A stretch of 64,000 nt of DNA from Bacillus cereus (GCF_002584535.1 NZ_NUOT01000044.1:184330-248329); one strand, 5' to 3'. Shown: positions 8,973 through 16,646, counted from the stretch's first letter. The notes: generated by a model not told the origin, from the letters alone. Program-made: numbers and translations.

Positions 8973-8994
8973 GAAAAATTATCCTCTTTGAAAA
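8957..8994 (+). terminator. Perfect 16-bp hairpin at the end of the rph operon
   Basis: TTTTCAAAGAGGATAA and TTATCCTCTTTGAAAA are perfect complements with a 6-nt A-rich loop. The 3' side is followed by A, not T, residues, so plus-strand termination would rely on the T's within the stem. It may instead block exonucleases. Confidence 0.55.
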
Positions 8995-9000
8995 AAAGTA

Positions 9001-9029
9001 TTGACTTTATCCCTGTGTGCAAATATAAT
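9001..9029 (+). promoter_or_regulatory. Sigma-A promoter of the tRNA pair
   Basis: TTGACT, exactly 17 nt, then TATAAT, located 45 bp before tRNA-Gly. This is a near-consensus housekeeping promoter, as expected for stable RNA. Confidence 0.85.
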
Positions 9030-9073
9030 AAACCTTGTCGATAAGATATCAAGTAAAAATAAAAACAAAATAT

Positions 9074-9147
9074 GCGGGTGTAGTTTAGTGGTAAAACAAG
9101 AGCCTTCCAAGCTCTGGTCGAGAGTTCGATTCTCTTCACCCGCTCCA
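9074..9147 (+). tRNA. tRNA-Gly (anticodon TCC)
   Basis: Acceptor stem GCGGGTG / CACCCGC, D-arm GTTTAGTGGTAAAAC, anticodon arm AGAGC-CTTCCAA-GCTCT and a T-loop with TTCGATT fold into a complete cloverleaf. The discriminator T and an encoded CCA (9145-9147) are present. Confidence 0.95.
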
Positions 9148-9148
9148 T

Positions 9149-9222
<74 letters not shown>

Positions 9223-9261
9223 CTAAAAAACCTTTGCGGTGACGTCAAAATCCGCAATATA

Positions 9262-9331
9262 TAAGCCTTCTAATTCGTAAGTTGAATCGTACAATGTGCG
9301 GTCGCTAACGAGTTAGGAGGCTTATTTTTTT
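9262..9331 (+). promoter_or_regulatory. Hairpin and T-run sequestering the integrase RBS
   Basis: TAAGCCTTCTAATTCGT (9262-9278) pairs over 17 positions, using two G-U pairs, with ACGAGTTAGGAGGCTTA (9308-9324). Seven T's follow and then the ATG. The 3' arm contains the AGGAGG ribosome-binding site. The element is both terminator-like and a translation block for the integrase, probably shielding it from read-through of the tRNA promoter. Confidence 0.6.
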
Positions 9332-10003
9332 ATGTCCAAAAGACGTGATTCTTTAAGAATTAGCGAAGACTTAACGAATGTTTTTAGTGATAGATTGAAA
9401 AGTGATCCGCGGAAAAGAAAGACCGCAGAGGGTCGTTATACATTTAATTTAACAATCGACAAAGCACTCGAAATAGTTGTACGTCAAATAAAGGCAACAG
9501 GCTTACGTGAGCGTACGATAAATGACTACTATTTACACGTTAATCACTTTACGAAGATAACAGATACGCAATACTTAGAAGAATTAAACGTTAATCATAT
9601 TTACGAGTGGTTATCGTCTATGAACGTTAGTAATCAAACGAAATTAACTCGTTTGAAGTGTCTAAAGGCATTTCTAGGACGTTGCCACGATAACGGGTGG
9701 ATTGATATTAACTTTTGGCGCAATGTGAAGATAAAGGTGGATACGCCTGTTAAAGAAGGTGCAACAGACCGTGAAATTAATATCTTGTTATCGGTACTCG
9801 ATTTAACACGATTCTTAGATTTACGAGATGCTACCGCTATCTTACTTATGTATCAGACAGGAATACGTGTCGGCACATTGGCGCAATTAGAACATAAACA
9901 CGTTGATTTAGAAACGAAAGTATTAAGTGCTGACGGCGGTATGACTGCTTATGAAGCTCGAAGAGGATGTGACGAAGATATGGCGATTTTTGGCGTGGCT
10001 TAA
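9332..10003 (+). pseudogene. Truncated tyrosine recombinase (phage-type integrase)
   Basis: The 223 residues visible contain a SAM-like core-binding domain (about 50-140, with RTINDYYLHVNHF and LKCLKAFLGRC) and the start of the catalytic domain with the first active-site Arg in MYQTGIRVGTLAQL (about 177). The remaining HxxR and Tyr motifs are absent. After DGGM (about residue 206) the sequence becomes unlike integrases and stops, which points to a deletion junction near 9945. Intact relatives are about 350-400 residues. AGGAGG sits 11 nt before the ATG but inside a hairpin. The gene is next to the attL side, as usual for integrases. Confidence 0.8.
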
Positions 10004-10056
10004 TAGCTTCGTACTTTTTATTCATCTATTTATGAAGATAGAGAGGGAGAACTAAA

Positions 10057-10530
10057 ATGACAAAGAAAAAAATGAAGCAATGTACATACTGTAGAAAGAT
10101 GAAATCAACTGCGGGCGGTTTCCACAAAGAGGCGAAATCATCCGACGGGCTGCAATCACGATGCAAGCCATGTAACGTAAAGGCACGCAAAACTGGCGAA
10201 TATACCGTGACGGAATTTATCGAGATAGACGGTAAGGAAATCGAAGTAAAGCAATGTAAATCCTGCGCAGAAAAGTTCCCGCTAGATAGCTATTATCGAA
10301 ATGGGCGTGGGGGATTTAAGCCGATTTGCAAGTGATGCTATGAAGATAAATACGATAGAGCTAGAGCCGTAAAACAAACGTTAGATAAATCACATACAAA
10401 CAAAATGCAGCGGCAAGGAATCGCATCGTTTAGCGTAACTGCCGTCGGCTCATTCACATTCGAAGAAAATAACGTTTCTAGTGCGATTAAGCAGCTATTA
10501 TCGGAACTTATCCCCGACAGTGTGTTATAA
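10057..10530 (+). pseudogene. Zinc-finger (Cys-rich) phage-type protein with in-frame TGA
   Basis: The first 92 codons encode two Cys4-like modules: CTYCRKMK with CKPC, then CKSCAEKF with a final CK. The frame is then stopped by TGA at 10333-10335 but continues open for 64 more codons to TAA at 10528-10530. The residue after the TGA is Cys, so reading through restores a CxxC pair (C-K-stop-C), exactly the half still missing from the second finger. This indicates a recent nonsense mutation in a 157-residue protein; programmed read-through is less likely. The start has AGAGGGAGA upstream. HNH-like or DNA-binding phage proteins often look like this, but no specific family is claimed. Confidence 0.65.
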
Positions 10531-10626
10531 TTAATGGAAGCGGAAAACGAGAATCTCCAATTGACTGGACGTGTGATTGGTTGGACAGTTTAAGAAGGTT
10601 GTATAAAAAAGGGAGATGGCGCAAAG

Positions 10627-10827
10627 ATGGCGAGATCAAATGAGAATGATTTAACGGAGAAATTGGCAGAAGGTAACCGAAAATATGGTGACGGCAACTT
10701 TACAGTACAGAATATCGGCGATGAAACTAACCCGAATTGGACTGTTGTAAAAAATGTGAGGAAGGGATCGGCAGGTATTCGCGAAGAGAAAGATATATTA
10801 AGACTGCGATCAAAATATATAAAATAG
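10627..10827 (+). CDS. Hypothetical 66-residue element protein
   Basis: A small, soluble, charged protein (LTEKLAEGNRKYGDGNFTVQNIGDETNPNWTVVKN and a basic tail ending RLRSKYIK) with no transmembrane segment. GGGAGATGG lies about 10 nt before the ATG. It resembles small orphan phage proteins and is probably a leftover of the integrated element. It could be non-functional; no family was recognised. Confidence 0.5.
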   Translation: MARSNENDLTEKLAEGNRKYGDGNFTVQNIGDETNPNWTVVKNVRKGSAGIREEKDILRLRSKYIK

Positions 10828-11068
10828 TGCGGAAAGGTACGCCGAGATTCGCATTTTAAGCCGATTATTTTTTATTCCGTGGATAAGGGATTCATCTAAA
10901 TGCGTCAGAAATTCCGCTAGGGAATTGATAGAACAAAAAGGCATTCAACATTGACGTAGAACTACTATATAGCGTATAATATTAATTAACAAAAACGGTC
11001 AGTTGACCGCCCAAATGAACGTTCAGCAAACGATGAAAGAATCGTTTATATATCGTAGGTAATTGACG
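10828..11068. other. Non-coding right end of the element
   Basis: No gene is seen. The segment holds two short dyads, GGTCAGTTGACC (core of 10996-11012) and AACGAT-GAAAG-AATCGTT (about 11031-11048), close to attR. They could be integrase-arm or regulator sites of the former attP region. Confidence 0.35.
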
Positions 11069-11097
11069 GGTCGGGAGTTCAAATCTCTCCTGGGACG
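11069..11097 (+). repeat. attR-type direct repeat
   Basis: A 29-nt copy of the tRNA-Arg 3' end with one mismatch (TTCAAAT for TTCGAAT). Only the tail of the tRNA is present, so this is the right junction of the element. Confidence 0.85.
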
Positions 11098-11103
11098 TCT
11101 TTT

Positions 11104-11146
11104 AAAACCGTTAAGTTCATTATGGACTTAACGGTTTTGTGTTTTT
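11104..11146 (+). terminator. Original tRNA operon terminator, now displaced
   Basis: AAAACCGTTAAGT and ACTTAACGGTTTT form a 13-bp perfect stem followed by GTGTTTTT. It starts 6 nt after attR, where the tRNA-Arg terminator would be before insertion. Confidence 0.8.
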
Positions 11147-11182
11147 AGGTAATAATAAAACGATTCTACCTTTGAAGAAATC

Positions 11183-11214
11183 AACTTCCTAAATATAGTT
11201 TAGGGAGTTTTTTT
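11183..11214 (+). terminator. Second plus-strand terminator
   Basis: AACTTCCTAAA / TTTAGGGAGTT (one G-U) with a 5-nt loop, then TTTTT. No separate gene precedes it; it may back up the tRNA terminator. Confidence 0.6.
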
Positions 11215-11248
11215 GCGACTAAAAAAAGAAGTGTTTTGAGGTTTTATT

Positions 11249-11287
11249 TAATAAAAAAGAACCCTAAAATTTTGGTCTTAGGGTTCT
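11249..11287 (-). terminator. Terminator of the MFS gene
   Basis: AGAACCCTAA (11258-11267) and TTAGGGTTCT (11278-11287) form a perfect 10-bp stem. Read on the minus strand, it is followed by TTTTTTATT. Confidence 0.85.
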
Positions 11288-11309
11288 CACATTTAAGGTT
11301 ATTATAAAT

Positions 11310-12698
11310 CTATTTTGTCGCTTTTCGGCCCACTAATATCCAGTACAGAGATAAACTGAAAAGGGTAATGAGTACGAGGATAAATAGGATATTACTAAAC
11401 ATGGAAGCATCCGAATTGTTTATAATCCCTAGGAAATTTTTTCTCAATGCAGAATGGTCCATCATTGCGGCTGTATAGGCAATTCCGATTGACATAGCGA
11501 CATTAAGTGTTAAATTATAAAATCCGATTGCTGTTCCTGTTTTTTCTTTTTCAATCGTACAAATGCAAGAATCAAGTAATGGTGCATACATGAATGCAAA
11601 TGAACTAGAGAAAAGAACCATAGATATTACGAATACAATAACAGAAGTTTTTATAAAGAATCCGCCTAATAGCAAGCTGATCATAATGCTAACCATAGCG
11701 ATTGTAATACATTGCTTGCTTCCCATAACCTTCGCAATTTTTCCAGAAAGAGCCCCGACTATCGTAGCTGCTATATAGCCAGGAATCAATAATAGTGAAA
11801 TGGTATCTAGCTTCAAACCATACATCTTTTCAAGCAAGAATGGAAATAAGAAAATATATGCTAACTGTACAGAGTAAATGATAAAAGCAACGCCAAGCAA
11901 TGAGATAAACTGTTTATTTTGAAAGAAGGATATACCGATAAAAGCCTTTGAGTTCTTGCTGATATAAGTAAGGAACAAGGCAATTGCAACAATAAACAAG
12001 AGAAGGTACATCCAATTGAAATCGGTAATATATAGTAGTAGGGATGCTGAAATCGTTCCTACTAGAAATAATCCTAATACATCTACATGACTGTTTGTCG
12101 CTTCTTCCTTAGGAAGATATTTTAAAATAAAAGGAAGAGTGAAAAGTGTTACTAAAGAAATTAAAAATAGAGTTGTCCAGTGGAAGTATGTTGAAACATA
12201 ACCTCCAGTTAATGCCCCGATAAGCTGTGAAAGAGCAAAACTACTTGTACTTAATCCTAAAAATTTCTTTTGTTCATCTGCAGGTAAATGCTTTGTAACA
12301 AATATTACATATAACGTTTCAGCTGATGCTAAACCGGCAGTTTGGATAATACGTGAGATAACAACTAGTATAAACGAGTGTTGCAAAATATATCCCATAG
12401 CGGAACCAACGCAGATTAAAATGATCCCAACAGTAAAAAGTTTTCTAAAACTAACAGAATCCGCTAAAGCAGCGTAAACGACTGCCCCAATTCCAATCAC
12501 AAGACCAGCTAATGTTGCCTGCCAGCTAACAGTTGTCGCTGAAATGTGAAAATCCTTTGCCATATCAACAGAAATAATCTTAAATGAATTGTCAATTACT
12601 AAACATAATAGAAATAACAGTAAGGTAAAAGGTACTGCTTTTTTAGCGCTAAATTCCTGCGTTTTTTTCGTGCTTACATCTGCACTTATTGTAGACAT
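11310..12698 (-). CDS. MFS drug exporter of the DHA2 / Tet(L)-like type
   Basis: A 462-residue integral membrane protein with about 14 hydrophobic segments. The length and layout resemble the Tet(K)/Tet(L) and QacA group: motif-A-like YAALADSVSFRKLF in the first loop, the motif-C-like LSTSSFALSQLIGALTGGYVSTYFHW at about residue 150-175, and conserved acidic residues in early helices. These are proton-coupled exporters of drugs or toxic organic molecules; the substrate cannot be told from sequence. AGAGAGGA precedes the ATG by about 8 nt. It lies downstream of the GntR-type regulator on the same strand, separated by 630 bp that contain a duplicated sequence, so it is probably the regulator's target. 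Confidence 0.8.
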   Translation of the reverse strand: MSTISADVSTKKTQEFSAKKAVPFTLLLFLLCLVIDNSFKIISVDMAKDFHISATTVSWQATLAGLVIGIGAVVYAALADSVSFRKLFTVGIILICVGSAMGYILQHSFILVVISRIIQTAGLASAETLYVIFVTKHLPADEQKKFLGLSTSSFALSQLIGALTGGYVSTYFHWTTLFLISLVTLFTLPFILKYLPKEEATNSHVDVLGLFLVGTISASLLLYITDFNWMYLLLFIVAIALFLTYISKNSKAFIGISFFQNKQFISLLGVAFIIYSVQLAYIFLFPFLLEKMYGLKLDTISLLLIPGYIAATIVGALSGKIAKVMGSKQCITIAMVSIMISLLLGGFFIKTSVIVFVISMVLFSSSFAFMYAPLLDSCICTIEKEKTGTAIGFYNLTLNVAMSIGIAYTAAMMDHSALRKNFLGIINNSDASMFSNILFILVLITLFSLSLYWILVGRKATK

Positions 12699-12887
12699 AG
12701 TTATATTCCTCTCTTCTTGTTATTTAGGGAATGGTCTTCCTGGGTCATGATTGTTTGGCCTTTAACTACCAATTAATTCTTTTGTAAAAAGATGGTTTCA
12801 GTAATTTCTAAACCATTTGTTTCATATGCGGGGGTTCCTTGTGCACAGTTGTACCCATTTTTGTTCGTTTCTTCTTATGATGCTTAA

Positions 12888-13025
12888 AAGGAAACGTTCT
12901 CATAAACAACCAAAAGCATCTTTCTTTTTGATTGTGTTTTCATGATGATGCATAATAATTTTTTGAACTATATAATATTGTCTGTTTATCTAAAAACTTG
13001 TATGCGCCTTAATAATGAAAAGGAT
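12888..13025. repeat. Tandem direct repeat, copy 1 (162-bp period)
   Basis: This 138-bp unit runs from AAGGAAACGTTCTCAT to AATGAAAAGGAT and aligns along its whole length with 13050-13188 at roughly three-quarters identity by eye. The best conserved part is TGTCTGTTTATCTAAAAACTTGTA-like sequence at 12980-13003. It lies upstream of the MFS gene and probably duplicates a promoter or operator region. Confidence 0.75.
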
Positions 13026-13049
13026 ACCTGTCCTTTTTACGAAGTTAAT

Positions 13050-13188
13050 AAGGAAACGTTTTCATGAACAACCAAAAAATATTTCACTCAGTGATTACGC
13101 TTTCATGATTGTGCATGATAACTCTGTTGAATATACAATATTATCTAGTTGTCTAAAAACTTGTACGCATCTGAACAATGAAAAGGAT
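13050..13188. repeat. Tandem direct repeat, copy 2
   Basis: This 139-bp unit starts AAGGAAACGTTTTCAT and ends AATGAAAAGGAT. Its core near 13141-13165 contains TATCTAGTTGTCTAAAAACT, where TRTCTA is repeated with an 8-bp step, as in copy 1. An open frame across this copy has no ribosome-binding site and is not called a gene. Confidence 0.75.
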
Positions 13189-13246
13189 ATCATACCTTTT
13201 CTTTGTTCACAACCTATCTTTCTTTTGGAATTTGTCTTTTTTGTTA

Positions 13247-13284
13247 CAAAAAAAGCGATGTATTTCGTATGAAATACATCGCTT
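13247..13284 (-). terminator. Terminator of the gntR-type gene
   Basis: AAGCGATGTATTTC and GAAATACATCGCTT form a perfect 14-bp stem with a GTAT loop. On the minus strand a run of T's follows. Confidence 0.88.
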
Positions 13285-13332
13285 CCAAATTAAATATAGA
13301 ACTTTATAAGAGATGATGAATTATTCATTCGG

Positions 13333-14073
13333 TTATTTAGATGTTTTAATCCTAATTTGACTGAATTCTATTGGTATATAGTATTTATTATAAACCACAG
13401 GGTATTTATCGCTGATATATACACTTTCTAAAATTAAATCAAATTCCTCCCCGTGGAAAATTTGATATTTTAATGATGGGGTATTGGCGGAATTAGAACG
13501 TTTAATTTCAATGGTAGAGGAATTAGCAAGTTCATATACTTTCTCCTCCAACATTTCCAATACTTGCTTCTCGTTATGCAAGTCAAGGTCTAATTTAGAA
13601 ACGGCTTCTATTGGCATCATGGTAAAAGCAAACGCTACTATCTTATCGTGATTTTTATACCATCGTTCCAATGCAACCACCGCGGTCATCTCTTGATTTA
13701 ATACTTGCATTGCATAGTCCGTTACTAGGTCAATTCGGAAATTAAGTTCGATAGCATCTATTTTTTCTGCATAGCATTTATATAAGGGATTCCCCAACTT
13801 CTCCAAGCCATCGCTACTTTCATTATGATGAAATTTTGTAATGAAATTTCCTTTTCCATGGATATTTTTAACCAATCCATCTTCCTGTAAAAGTGCTAAC
13901 GCGTGTCTTAATGTCATTCTGCTTACACCAAAGATTTTAGCCAATTCAGGTTCTGTTGGAAGTTGACTGTCTAAAGGAAATGTTCCATCCATAATTAATT
14001 TATATAATTGGTCATACACAGTGACGAATAGTGGTTTTTTTTGTTTATTGAGTTCGTGAAGTTTATTGTCCAT
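13333..14073 (-). CDS. GntR/HutC-family transcriptional regulator
   Basis: A 246-residue protein. The N-terminal winged helix (residues 15-80) has the GntR signature: YDQLYKLIMDGTF, LPTEPELAKIFGVSRMTLRHAL, GLVKNIHGKGNFI. The C-terminal part (about 95-240) fits the UTRA ligand-binding fold, with ALERWYKNHDKIVAFAFTMMPIEAV and a final YYIPIEFSQIRI strand. Such proteins are usually repressors released by a small effector. The nearest likely target is the MFS exporter downstream; the TATAGT-14 nt-ACTATA dyad in its own promoter (near 14090-14120) could be an autoregulatory site. The strong terminator separates the two transcripts. Confidence 0.85.
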   Translation of the reverse strand: MDNKLHELNKQKKPLFVTVYDQLYKLIMDGTFPLDSQLPTEPELAKIFGVSRMTLRHALALLQEDGLVKNIHGKGNFITKFHHNESSDGLEKLGNPLYKCYAEKIDAIELNFRIDLVTDYAMQVLNQEMTAVVALERWYKNHDKIVAFAFTMMPIEAVSKLDLDLHNEKQVLEMLEEKVYELANSSTIEIKRSNSANTPSLKYQIFHGEEFDLILESVYISDKYPVVYNKYYIPIEFSQIRIKTSK

Positions 14074-14205
14074 GTTTTTATACCTCTATAGTTTTTCCAG
14101 TTTATGACTATAAAGTCCGTTTCGTCTCGTTTATGGTAGATTATTTTCATTTTCTATATTCAACGACCTTTTAGGACGGCTTCTTCGCTTTTATTTGTTT
14201 TCCAA

Positions 14206-14820
14206 TTAGTTGTTAATAAATTTTTCAAACACAAACCCATAATCTTTCACGTTATATTGTTTTTTCGTGTCAACAAGCCAGTTGAAGGCAATTTGATTCA
14301 TTTCTTTAAATTGCTCTGCTAAATTAAGTTGGGCGTTTGTAATACGGCTAAATGTATTCGAAGCCATGTCTAAGCTTTTTTGAGCGTATTGTAATGTAAT
14401 ATCATTTTCATAGGAAATTTCCTCAATTTTGTGAAGTGCTTTATATAAGTCTTTAAGCTCTTCGATGTGCTTTTTATGAACATCAATTGAGTAATATTCA
14501 TCTCCCATATGAAATTTAATTTCTACATCTAAATCAATGGTACCAGCAGTTTCTAACGTTACATTTCTAATTTGATATTTGCTATAGCTAAAGCGTCGTA
14601 GTGTGCGTTTTTTACTCGTTGCACTCGTGCCATCTAAGTGAATTAACCCTTTGTTTGTAAAACAATACTCATCTGATTTTGATTTAATGAGAAAATAAAT
14701 CTTTTCACCATCTTCATGCATAACATAATCGTCGGCATCGACTTTATCGTAATCTTTCGGTGTAATCACAGAACCTACATCGCTTAATCCGAGAACATCA
14801 GCAGCTACTTTTTTGAACAT
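14206..14820 (-). CDS. YvbH-like PH-domain protein
   Basis: A 204-residue soluble protein. Residues about 10-125 look like a bacterial pleckstrin-homology domain (strands DYVMHEDGEKIYFLIKS, DEYCFTNKGLIHLDG, then YSKYQIRNVTLETAGTIDLDVEIKF). Residues about 130-200 form a helical extension like the YvbH oligomerisation region. The start at 14820 was chosen because AAGGGGATG lies 6 nt upstream. Function is unknown; related bacterial PH proteins have been linked to envelope stress. It is divergent from the 33-residue peptide gene, and a BceR-type palindrome lies between them. Confidence 0.75.
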   Translation of the reverse strand: MFKKVAADVLGLSDVGSVITPKDYDKVDADDYVMHEDGEKIYFLIKSKSDEYCFTNKGLIHLDGTSATSKKRTLRRFSYSKYQIRNVTLETAGTIDLDVEIKFHMGDEYYSIDVHKKHIEELKDLYKALHKIEEISYENDITLQYAQKSLDMASNTFSRITNAQLNLAEQFKEMNQIAFNWLVDTKKQYNVKDYGFVFEKFINN

Positions 14821-14912
14821 AGGTATCATCCCCTTCAGTTTTTGAATTCTGAATTGCATGAAATTATTTTAACATGATTGAAAGAGGAGCGTTTAAGTTT
14901 TATTTTGTAATC

Positions 14913-14926
14913 TTACAATTCTGTAA
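14913..14926 (+). promoter_or_regulatory. Candidate BceR-type operator upstream of small peptide gene
   Basis: TTACAATTCTGTAA is a perfect TNACA-N4-TGTAA match. A further TGTAAGG follows at 14933, and a TATAAT -10 box lies at 14970-14975 without a good -35, which suits an activator-dependent promoter. The geometry resembles the site in front of the Bce-type transporter at 54020-54033. Confidence 0.5.
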
Positions 14927-15010
14927 GGTAAGTGTAAGGAAGTTCGATGGTAACAATTGGTCAGTTCTTTATAATAGAGGTAACAAAGATGAAACGAGGA
15001 GGAAGAAAAC

Positions 15011-15112
15011 ATGAAAGGATTAATTGTAACAGCTTTAACGGTAGCTTTTGGGTTTGTTGCATATGAGAAGTTAACAGATGTAATTGATGTTGTAAAACAT
15101 TTAATGGCATAG
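15011..15112 (+). CDS. 33-residue membrane peptide
   Basis: The short peptide has a hydrophobic helix (LIVTALTVAFGFVAYE) followed by an amphipathic tail (KLTDVIDVVKHLMA). GAGGAGG lies 8 nt before the ATG, a near-perfect ribosome-binding site, which is the main reason to accept it as a gene. The TATAAT box at 14970 gives a short leader. A BceR-type palindrome upstream suggests induction by cell-wall-active compounds. No family was recognised. Possible roles are a stress-response regulator peptide or a small subunit of a membrane complex, but this is speculation. Confidence 0.65.
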   Translation: MKGLIVTALTVAFGFVAYEKLTDVIDVVKHLMA

Positions 15113-15145
15113 AGAGAATGGTTATGAGAGGGAAAGGGTAGATGA

Positions 15146-15394
15146 ATGGAATGGTTATTCGGAATTATAGGTATCTGTAGTGTTATACTATTGTTATTTG
15201 TTCCTAGCGGAATACTGAGTTCTACTACAAGTTTATTTTTTATGTGTGTACTTATCTGCATTATGCTTATTATTATGTTTCTTATGAAACAAAGTAAGCC
15301 GATCTTCTTTTTTAGTATGATTGTTGTTACAATTATTGTTCTCCAAATGATTACTCTTTTCTTATATCCTACAATTATAAAAGCTTTCCATTAA
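15146..15394 (+). CDS. Hypothetical 82-residue membrane protein
   Basis: Three hydrophobic segments (about residues 2-20, 27-46 and 52-75) separated by a short basic loop (MKQSKP) make this an integral membrane protein. AAAGGG lies 7-9 nt before the ATG. It follows the 33-residue peptide gene by 33 nt and ends just before a terminator, so the two probably form one transcript. No family was recognised. The opposite strand has an open frame of 122 codons, but it lacks a ribosome-binding site. Confidence 0.6.
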   Translation: MEWLFGIIGICSVILLLFVPSGILSSTTSLFFMCVLICIMLIIMFLMKQSKPIFFFSMIVVTIIVLQMITLFLYPTIIKAFH

Positions 15395-15399
15395 TGCGA

Positions 15400-15432
15400 A
15401 AATCCTCTGCGTCATTTGCTGAGGTTTTTTTT
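15400..15432 (+). terminator. Terminator after the small membrane genes
   Basis: AATCCTC...GAGGTTT stem with a small internal loop, followed by eight T's. Confidence 0.65.
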
Positions 15433-15589
15433 ATATAATAAAGATTTTCTAGTGTGAATTTTTTATTTTAATCATAAAAGTTAAATATTTTTATATTTCA
15501 AACAAATGTGTTTGGAAAGTTGTTTTCTTAACAGTCATTTGTTATATTTACTTTGAAGAGATTTAAAATCTAAAAAAAGAGGCGGACGT

Positions 15590-16588
15590 ATGGATAAAAA
15601 AGAAAATACGGTCGTATTGTTTCCACAGTTGTCAGAGCGTTATATTGACCAAGGGTTTATGGCGCTGCGGGAGCGGAAGTTCGAGGATGCATTGCGCTGT
15701 TTTGAAATATTACGTCAGTATAATGGAGAAACAGAACAAACAGAATTAGCTTCGGTTATTTGTTTATTAGAATTAAAGCGAATGGAAGATTCAAAAGAGC
15801 GATGTGAGAAGTTGCTTGAAACAGGAACAGTTTTGTTTGGGGATATTCTTGAAACATACGTGACAATTTTAGTTCAAACAAATGATTATGTAGGTGTAAT
15901 TGAAACTGTTGAAGAAGTTTTGCAGAAGAAAGAATTGACCGTAGAGCAAAGAGAGAAATTAGCACAGCTTGCCCAGTTTGCGGAAAGTATGCTAAACGGC
16001 GATGAAACAACACTGATAGAATCCGATTTTGATCTGGAAGAATTTTCGGAGAATCTATTTGTGGAAAGTTTTGGGCAGCAATTGCAGGTAATTAATGCTC
16101 TTTCAATTAAGAACCTCGAAAAAGCTTTGCCAGCTTTACAGAAATTTCTTATTGATAGCACGCGACATCCGTATTTAAAAACTTCTATTATATACAAAAT
16201 GGTAGAAAAGCGTATAGAAGAAGAAATAGAAGTAGAGAAATTTGGCGAAAAAATAATGGTTATCCCAGCTCATTTGGGTCATAATGATGAGTGTTCGAAG
16301 CGGGTTATACATATATTATCTAATCGATTAGAAAATGATCATCCAGATATATTTGAGGCAATTATTACATATTGGAGAGAGATGCAAACTAGTATTTTCC
16401 CGTTTCCATTACTAATGGATAAGCACGAAGTGTGGGCAGCTGTTCTAGAGCGGATCGGGAGAAAACGTTTCGGATTGATCATCGATGAAGAGGCCCTTAT
16501 GGCAGCGTATAATATTACTGTTGAAGAGTTTCATATTGCTTATCAATGGTTTTTACGCGTGGAGAGGGAAGGGCATTTACCCGTATAA
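15590..16588 (+). CDS. ysoA: TPR-repeat protein YsoA
   Basis: A 332-residue soluble protein. The N-terminal half shows tetratricopeptide-like helix pairs (YIDQGFMALRERKFEDALRCFEIL; LASVICLLELKRMEDSKERCEKLL; YVTILVQTNDYVGVIETVEEVL). The C-terminal half is acidic and contains a helical domain typical of YsoA homologues. Its position directly upstream of tig is conserved in Bacillus, which supports the name. TPR proteins are adaptors; a specific role is not established. AGAGGCGG precedes the ATG. Confidence 0.85.
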   Translation: MDKKENTVVLFPQLSERYIDQGFMALRERKFEDALRCFEILRQYNGETEQTELASVICLLELKRMEDSKERCEKLLETGTVLFGDILETYVTILVQTNDYVGVIETVEEVLQKKELTVEQREKLAQLAQFAESMLNGDETTLIESDFDLEEFSENLFVESFGQQLQVINALSIKNLEKALPALQKFLIDSTRHPYLKTSIIYKMVEKRIEEEIEVEKFGEKIMVIPAHLGHNDECSKRVIHILSNRLENDHPDIFEAIITYWREMQTSIFPFPLLMDKHEVWAAVLERIGRKRFGLIIDEEALMAAYNITVEEFHIAYQWFLRVEREGHLPV

Positions 16589-16612
16589 TTATGAAAAAGA
16601 ATCGTTCAGTTA

Positions 16613-16640
16613 TTGAAACGAGAATATTCTATGTTATAAT
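16613..16640 (+). promoter_or_regulatory. Sigma-A promoter of tig
   Basis: TTGAAA (16613-16618), 16 nt, TATAAT (16635-16640) with an extended -10 TG (16632-16633). It implies a transcription start near 16647 and a leader of about 280 nt. Confidence 0.75.
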
Positions 16641-16646
16641 GTAAGG

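Larger units (their letters stand above)
9223..11068 (+). mobile_element. Remnant of a tRNA-Arg-integrated element
   Basis: The segment between the two tRNA-tail repeats holds a tyrosine integrase gene that has lost its catalytic C-terminus, a zinc-finger gene split by a stop codon and a 66-codon ORF of phage style. Only about 1.85 kb remains, so it cannot be autonomous. The original tRNA terminator (11104-11146) now lies beyond the right repeat, which confirms the direction of insertion. Codon use (more ATC, GAC, CGN and ACG) differs from the neighbouring core genes. Confidence 0.85.

Noticed and set aside
10534-10593. 19-codon ORF after the zinc-finger pseudogene
   Set aside because: No ribosome-binding site; probably decayed element sequence.
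13015-13272. 85-codon open frame within repeat copy 2
   Set aside because: No ribosome-binding site, atypical composition, and it crosses the duplicated non-coding unit into the gntR terminator.
14893-15261. 122-codon minus-strand frame
   Set aside because: Opposite to the two small membrane genes; no ribosome-binding site and low-complexity composition.
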